NCBI RefSeq assembly: GCF_002932875.1
Contig: NZ_PSWS01000058.1
Coordinates: forward strand, 224,415 to 288,414
Direction of reading: 5' to 3'
DNA length: 64,000 nucleotides
Source of the DNA: Rathayibacter tritici
GTDB taxonomy: Bacteria; Actinomycetota; Actinomycetes; Actinomycetales; Microbacteriaceae
Shown: one piece after another, positions 58,968-64,000 of the stretch
How positions within the stretch are numbered: the first letter of the stretch is position 1
Layout: every line of letters starts with the position of its first letter
The notes under the pieces: model-generated
What the model was told of the DNA's origin: nothing
The model's database searches: none
The model's input: only the letters and a program-made list of their open reading frames with translations
Program-made: the position numbers and the translations under genes

Positions 58968-59528
58968 TCAGCTGACGCGGCCGAGGTAGTCACCCGTGCG
59001 GGTGTCAACCTTGACCTTCGTGCCCTGCTCCAGGAAGAGCGGGACCTGGATCTGGTAGCCGGTCTCCACCGTCGCGGGCTTGGTGCCGCCGGTCGAGCGG
59101 TCGCCCTGCAGGCCCGGCTCGGTGTAGGTGATCTCGAGCACGACGGAGGCGGGGAGGTCGATGTACAGCGGGTCGCCATCGTGCAGGGCGAGGGTCACGT
59201 TCTGGTTCTCGAGCATGAAATTCGCCGCGTCGCCCACGACCGCCTCGGGGACGGTGATCTGGTCGTAGTCGCTGGTGTCCATGAAGACGAAGTCCGCGCC
59301 GTCGCGGTAGAGGTACTGGAAGTCGCGGCGGTCGACATTGGCCGTGTCGATCTTCGCGCCTGCGTTGAACGTCTTGTCGACGACCTTGCCGGTGAGGACA
59401 TTCTTCATCTTGGTGCGGACGAAGGCGCCGCCCTTGCCCGGCTTGACGTGCTGGAAGTCGATGACGTTCCAGAGCTGGCCGTCGATGCTGAGGACGGTGC
59501 CGTTCTTGATGTCGGTGGTAGAGGCCAT
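58968..59528 (-). CDS. efp: Elongation factor P
   Basis: Relieves ribosome stalling at polyproline stretches. The 186-residue protein has the KOW-like domain I starting [20 protein letters not shown], with the functional loop [13 protein letters not shown] (Lys at the tip), and two OB-fold domains. The PGKGGAF loop is the common type in Actinobacteria, probably used without beta-lysylation. It carries a leader of about 90 nt if the TACACT box at 59618-59623 is its -10. Upstream is a divergent Rhs gene. Confidence 0.96.
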   Translation of the reverse strand: MASTTDIKNGTVLSIDGQLWNVIDFQHVKPGKGGAFVRTKMKNVLTGKVVDKTFNAGAKIDTANVDRRDFQYLYRDGADFVFMDTSDYDQITVPEAVVGDAANFMLENQNVTLALHDGDPLYIDLPASVVLEITYTEPGLQGDRSTGGTKPATVETGYQIQVPLFLEQGTKVKVDTRTGDYLGRVS

Positions 59529-59848
59529 GCGAAGGGGAATCCGTTTCGGTGGAAGTCTGCGCCGGCGAGCCCGGATGCGCGGGCGCGGCGATATCGGCCG
59601 GTCCGGCTGACCCGTCGAGTGTAGTCGACGAGCCCTTTCCCGCGAGAAGAACGGACGGCACCGCCTCCGACCGACGATCCACGCCAGAGGACGCGCCAGC
59701 CGCCGCCGCTGTCCGACCCCACGTGATTACCATACGCGAGCCTTCCTCGGTGCGCTTCTCGGCCGACCGGGACCGCGATGTGCGGGCGGCAGGAGCGGGC
59801 GCCGGTGCGACGAGCGCCGGGTTCATCGCCGGGGCGAGAGGAGTCACT
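59529..59848. other. Divergent intergenic region between efp and the Rhs gene
   Basis: 320 bp. For efp (minus) the best -10 is TACACT at 59618-59623. For the Rhs gene (plus) TACCAT at 59728-59733 is a weak -10 candidate. GAGAGGAG at 59836-59843 is a strong ribosome binding site 5 nt before its GTG. The Rhs frame is open further up to a GTG at 59723, which lacks a ribosome binding site. Nothing else is seen. Confidence 0.5.
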
Positions 59849-62800
59849 GTGGCGGATCTGGGCGCGATCGAGGAGAACGTTGTCTTCAGTCATGCGACGG
59901 CAGAACAGCTGACCGGCGCGGTCCGCTCCGCCGCTGCCACGATCGAGGGCCAGGCGGGCTCGCGGGCCGCCCTCGTCACCGCGGCGAGCGCCGAGTTCCG
60001 CGGCTGGTTCGCCGAGCTCTTCGCAGAGAATGCGCGGGTGGCGTCCGCGGATGCGGGCGAGCTCGTCGGCCGCCTGCGCGAGGTGGGGGACGCGGTGCAG
60101 CAGCTCGCCCGCGAGGCGCTCGCCGAGCAGAAGCGGCGCCTCGTCGCGCGGGAGTGGAAACGCCAGCAGGACGCGCGGAACCTCCTCGAGCATCTGCACG
60201 ACGGCCTGTTCGGCGAGGAGGAGCCGCCCGTGGGTCCGCCGGCGACACCGCTGTGCGTCAGCGTCGATCCGTCCCCGATCAAGAGCCGGCAGAACCCCCT
60301 CCCCGGCGGCGGAGGAGGAGGGGGCGGAGGCACCACCTCGGCCCGTCCGGAGGACCTCCGCTCGTTCGCCGATTCGTCGAGGACCGCGAACGTGGAGCTG
60401 CGGGGCGCGCTCGCATCCGTCCGCGGCTGGCTCGCCGAGTTCGCCACGTCCTGCCGCTGGGGCGCGCTCGCGGCCGACGCGGTGGTGACCGGCTTCGAGC
60501 AGTGGCTGAGCGCGAACGACCAGGACGTGACCTGGGCCGGCACGATCGCCGAGGCGTTCACGGCGGCCGGCGGCGAGGGAAGCGTCATCGCGCTTCCGGA
60601 CGCTGCGCTCGCGGTCGCCCTCACCTCGGCCGGCGTGTCACTCGTGCGTCAAGACCTCATCATCGCTCCGCCGCAGGCGTTCGGCGCTCCGCCCACCACC
60701 GGCTACGCCGACGATCCCGTCAACACGGCCACCGGCAACTTCCTCGAGACCGAAGTCGATCTCGGCTTCGCCGGTGGCAGCGCGGCATTGCGCTTCGCCC
60801 GCGCCTACAACTCGCTGGACGACCATGTCGGCGCCTTCGGGCGCGGCTGGTCCTCCGAGGCCGAGGTGCGCCTGCGGCTGGCGGACGACGGCGCGACCCT
60901 CGTGCTCGCCGACGGCCGGGAGACGGTGTTTCCGCGGCGGGACGACGGCTGGGACCGGGCCGACGGCGAGAACCTCTGGCTCGACCGGGTCGGCGACGCT
61001 CTCCTCGTCTCCGACAACGCCGGTGGCCGCTGGGAGTTCTCGGCGTCCGGGATCTGGCGTGCATCGAGTACCGGCCCGGGAACGCGGGTGAGCGGCGAAC
61101 GCGACGCCGAGGGCCGCCTCAGTGCCCTGCAGCACGAGCGGGGTCGACGCATCGACGTGGTCTGGGCCGGGGAGCGCATCGCCGCTCTCCAGGCGTCGGA
61201 CGGGCGGCGGGTGCACTTCGAGTACGAGGGCGGGGTCCTGGTCTCCGCGACCGGCCCGGCCGGGACCCGCCGGTACGGCTGGAGCGAGGCCGGCCTGCTC
61301 GAGAGCGTGACTGACACGGTCGGCGTTGCCGAGGTCCGCAACCGCTACGACTCCCGTCGAAGGGTCGTCGCCCAGACCTCGCCGTTCGGCCGCACCACCC
61401 GCTTCGCGTACCTTCCGGGGCGGATCACCGTCGCCTCCGACGAGGACGGCACGCGGGCGAACAGCTGGGTCGCCGACGCTCGTGGACGCCTGGTCGGAGT
61501 ACTCGACCCGGCGGGCCGGCGGCAGTCGATGAGCTTCGACGCACACGGGAACCTCCTCTCCGCGACCGAGCGCGACGGGGCGACGACGGTCCACGCCTAC
61601 GACGCGCGCGGTCACCGCCTCCGCTCGAAGACCCCCTCCGGCGCGGACGTCACCGTCGGCTGGGACGAGCACGACCGCGTGACGACGGTCGTCGCGGAAT
61701 CCGGCGCCGTGACGCACTACGAGTACGCGGAGGACGCCGACCGGAACCCGAGCCTCGTCGTCGATCCCGAGGGCGGACGCACGGCACTGCAGTGGACCGA
61801 CGGCCTCCTCACCGAGATCGTCGATCCCGTCGGCGTGCGCCTCCGCTTCGGCTACGACCGGTTCGGCGACCTGATCGCCACCACGGACGCCGACGGCGGG
61901 ACCGCCCGGCTGGAGCGGGACGAGGCGGGCCGTGTCGTCGCCGCGGTCACCCCCTCCGGAGCCGTGACCCGCTTCCGCTACGACGCGGCGGGGCGGCTGC
62001 TCTCGACGCGCGACGCCCTCGGCGCGACCTGGCGCTACGAGTACGACACCGGCGGGCGCCGCATCGCTGTCGTCGACCCGCTCGGCGCTCGCACCACCAT
62101 CGAGCACGGCGAGCACGGCGCACCCGTCACCACCGTCGATCCTCTGGGCCGAGCGGTATCCCGCGTCCTCGACGACGTCGGCCTCGTCAGTGAGACGATC
62201 CTGCCGGACGGCTCGTCGTGGCGATTCGGCCACGACGCCCTCTCCCGGTTGACCGAGACGGTCGACCCCAGCGGAGGCGTATGGCGGCGCGAGCACAACG
62301 CGACCGGCGCCCTGACGGCCACCATCGACCCCACCGGTGTCCGGCGCGGCCTCCACCACGAACCGCAGTCGCTCCGGATCGACGACGGCGGCGCGCAGCA
62401 GCTGAGCCGCTTCGACTCGCTCGGCCGCCTTGTCCGCGTCGAGGAGCAGGACGAGACGGTGGCGCTCGCCTCCTACGACCTCTGCGGACGCCCGGTCGAG
62501 CTGGTCGACGGCGAAGGCTCCGTCACGGTTCTGCGCCGGGACGCGGCCGGGAGGGTCGTCGAGCGCGTCTCCCCCACCGGCGCCGTGACCGCCTTCGAAT
62601 ACGACGATTGCGGTCGGCCGTCCGCCGTCATCGATCCGCTCGGGGCCCGCACCGAGATCGGCTACGACCGCGACTCGCGCCGCGTGCGGACCGTGCTGCC
62701 CACGGGCGAGGTCGAGCGCATCGAGTACGACGCCGTCGGCCGCGTCGTCCTGCGCTCGCTCCCTGGCCTCGGCACGGCCCGGTTCGCGTACGACGCCCTC

Positions 62801-64000
62801 GGGCGGGTGGTCCGCGTCAGCGACCCGTGGACAGGCCGGCGACGGTTCCGCTACGACGCGGCGGGTCAGCTGATCGAGGCGGTCGACGGGCTCGGCGGGG
62901 TCACCCGCTTCGACTACGACGAGCGCGGCCGCAACACCGTCATCACCGACCCGATGGGGGGCGTGATCCGTCGGCGTTTCGACGCCTGCGACCGGGCCGT
63001 CGAGGTGATCGATCCGCTCGGCCGCTCGACGACCGCCGGCTATGACGCCGCGGGCCGCCAGATCTGGCAGCGGGATCGGGACGGGTCGCGCTGGGAGCGG
63101 CACTACGATTCCGACGGCCGCGAGAAGAGCTTCGCGATCGACGGCCGCGTCGTCTCCGAGACGCACCGGGACATCCGGGGCCGCGCCCTCCGCATTACCG
63201 ACCGCACTGCCCCCGGCGAGCCGGTCGAGCACGAGCTGAGGTGGGACCGGTGCGGCCGGCTCATCGAGCGCCGTCGCGGCGGCCGCGGAGTCTCGTGGGA
63301 GTACGACGCTGACGGCTCGCGCAGCGCCGCCGTACATCCCGACGGCGGGCGGACCGAATACGAGCGCGACGCCCGCGGACTGGTCACCGCCGTCGCGCAT
63401 CCGGGCCTGGGCCGTGCGACCTTCGGCTACGACCGCTCCGGCCGCCTGGTGCGCTCTTCCGCGGGCGCCCTGGCCCAGGAGTGGGTCTTCCGCGACGGCG
63501 CGCTCGTCGAGCACCGGCACTACGGTGGCGGTCGCCGCGCCACCACGGTCTTGGAGCGAGACGAGGACGGACGTCTCAGCGGGGTGAGCGGACCGGACGG
63601 CTCCGTCGCCTACCGGTACGACGACGCACACCAGCTGATCGCAGCGATACCCGAGTCGGGGGACGCCCGCGAGTGGAGCTTCGACGCGGCCGGGCGCCTC
63701 GTGCGCGAGCAGGTGGGCGGGACCGTCCACTCACGGCACTACGACGCGGGCGGCCGGCTGATCGCCGCGGAGTCGAGCGACGGCACCCGGGTGGAGTACG
63801 TGCACGACGGGCTCGGTCGCCGCATCCGCGAGGTCTCCTCCGACGGCACGGAGCGCAGCTATGCGTGGTCCGCGATGGGCAGCCTGGCGTCGGTTTCCCA
63901 TTCGTATGCGGGTTCCGCGCCGCGCACCACCGCACTCTGGGTGGACGTGCTCGGCGACCTCGCCTCCGTCGATGGCACCGACGTGTGGTGGGACGACGCG
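59849..64000 (+). CDS. Rhs/YD-repeat protein with helical N-terminus and DUF6531 domain (cut by window edge)
   Basis: The frame is open from the GTG at 59849 to the window end (1384 residues). No signal peptide or membrane segment is visible. Residues about 1-115 are helical (LGAIEENVVFSHATAEQLTG, EFRGWFAELF) and recall WXG100-type secretion domains. A Pro/Gly linker includes nine Gly. A second helical block spans about 165-250. DUF6531 (about 284-355) begins DPVNTATGNFLETEVDLGFA and has RAYNSLD and FGRGWSS. From about 400 on there are some 40 YD repeats such as FRYDAAGRLLSTRD. Such proteins are polymorphic toxin carriers with a variable C-terminal toxin; that end and any immunity gene are outside the window. 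Confidence 0.85.
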   Translation, partial: MADLGAIEENVVFSHATAEQLTGAVRSAAATIEGQAGSRAALVTAASAEFRGWFAELFAENARVASADAGELVGRLREVGDAVQQLAREALAEQKRRLVAREWKRQQDARNLLEHLHDGLFGEEEPPVGPPATPLCVSVDPSPIKSRQNPLPGGGGGGGGGTTSARPEDLRSFADSSRTANVELRGALASVRGWLAEFATSCRWGALAADAVVTGFEQWLSANDQDVTWAGTIAEAFTAAGGEGSVIALPDAALAVALTSAGVSLVRQDLIIAPPQAFGAPPTTGYADDPVNTATGNFLETEVDLGFAGGSAALRFARAYNSLDDHVGAFGRGWSSEAEVRLRLADDGATLVLADGRETVFPRRDDGWDRADGENLWLDRVGDALLVSDNAGGRWEFSASGIWRASSTGPGTRVSGERDAEGRLSALQHERGRRIDVVWAGERIAALQASDGRRVHFEYEGGVLVSATGPAGTRRYGWSEAGLLESVTDTVGVAEVRNRYDSRRRVVAQTSPFGRTTRFAYLPGRITVASDEDGTRANSWVADARGRLVGVLDPAGRRQSMSFDAHGNLLSATERDGATTVHAYDARGHRLRSKTPSGADVTVGWDEHDRVTTVVAESGAVTHYEYAEDADRNPSLVVDPEGGRTALQWTDGLLTEIVDPVGVRLRFGYDRFGDLIATTDADGGTARLERDEAGRVVAAVTPSGAVTRFRYDAAGRLLSTRDALGATWRYEYDTGGRRIAVVDPLGARTTIEHGEHGAPVTTVDPLGRAVSRVLDDVGLVSETILPDGSSWRFGHDALSRLTETVDPSGGVWRREHNATGALTATIDPTGVRRGLHHEPQSLRIDDGGAQQLSRFDSLGRLVRVEEQDETVALASYDLCGRPVELVDGEGSVTVLRRDAAGRVVERVSPTGAVTAFEYDDCGRPSAVIDPLGARTEIGYDRDSRRVRTVLPTGEVERIEYDAVGRVVLRSLPGLGTARFAYDALGRVVRVSDPWTGRRRFRYDAAGQLIEAVDGLGGVTRFDYDERGRNTVITDPMGGVIRRRFDACDRAVEVIDPLGRSTTAGYDAAGRQIWQRDRDGSRWERHYDSDGREKSFAIDGRVVSETHRDIRGRALRITDRTAPGEPVEHELRWDRCGRLIERRRGGRGVSWEYDADGSRSAAVHPDGGRTEYERDARGLVTAVAHPGLGRATFGYDRSGRLVRSSAGALAQEWVFRDGALVEHRHYGGGRRATTVLERDEDGRLSGVSGPDGSVAYRYDDAHQLIAAIPESGDAREWSFDAAGRLVREQVGGTVHSRHYDAGGRLIAAESSDGTRVEYVHDGLGRRIREVSSDGTERSYAWSAMGSLASVSHSYAGSAPRTTALWVDVLGDLASVDGTDVWWDDA

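Noticed and set aside
60638-63730. 1030-codon open frame on the minus strand opposite the Rhs gene
   Set aside because: It mirrors the periodic YD-repeat codons of the plus-strand gene and has no domain motif. Long antisense frames are common at this GC content.

Overview
The window is about 64 kb of very GC-rich (around 70%) actinobacterial chromosome. Gene content and order point to the family Microbacteriaceae, perhaps a Rathayibacter- or Clavibacter-like organism; the genus is inference. Evidence includes polA, rpsA, coaE, uvrB and uvrA in an actinobacterial order, a CarD regulator, an ANTAR response regulator of the PdtaR type, PriA without helicase motifs, and mIHF. The pyrR-pyrB-pyrC-membrane protein-carA-carB-pyrF-mIHF/gmk-rpoZ-coaBC-metK order is the one I recall from mycobacteria. 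Nearly all of the window is housekeeping DNA. No phage, insertion sequence, integrase or CRISPR array was seen.

Layout. 1-12.9 kb (minus strand): uvrC (cut by the left edge), uvrA, uvrB, coaE, rpsA, a DUF885 protein and polA. 13-18 kb: a mixed-strand patch with a hotdog thioesterase, PdxH, PdtaR-like regulator, tRNA-Leu(CAA), DUF427 protein, an orphan DarT-like ADP-ribosyltransferase, an unknown protein and a second-type adenylate kinase. 18-25 kb: CarD and TetR (overlapping), MpaB-family oxygenase, a large SNF2 helicase, an aldose epimerase-like protein and a Ppx/GppA phosphatase. 25-37 kb (minus): pyk, gltD, gltB, lgt, trpA, trpB, trpC and two small membrane proteins. 37-40 kb (minus): hisI, hisF, hisG, hisE. 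40-49.5 kb (minus): rpe, rsmB, fmt, priA, metK, coaBC, rpoZ and a fused mIHF-guanylate kinase. 49.4-59.5 kb (minus): the complete UMP pathway except pyrD and pyrE (pyrF, carB, carA, pyrC, pyrB, pyrR), then nusB and efp. 59.8 kb to the right edge (plus): an Rhs/YD-repeat protein whose C-terminus lies outside the window.

How the genes work together. The pyr genes are joined by 1-11 bp overlaps and are headed by pyrR, whose leader carries a good match to the PyrR-binding hairpin next to a strong ribosome binding site. The his and trp genes form one overlapping block that runs into lgt and the glutamate synthase genes. trpE is missing from its usual place between hisI and the trp-linked membrane protein. 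Many genes have a TAnnnT -10 box only 6-8 nt before the start codon, which suggests leaderless mRNAs and fixes several starts.

The most unusual non-coding signal is a family of 19-bp repeats. It occurs in three intergenic gaps (uvrB-coaE, hisE-rpe, pyrR-nusB), each time as tandem copies in one orientation followed by tandem copies in the inverse orientation. The most notable proteins are the mIHF-Gmk fusion, the DarT-like enzyme without a DarG partner, and the Rhs protein with helical, WXG100-like N-terminal segments.
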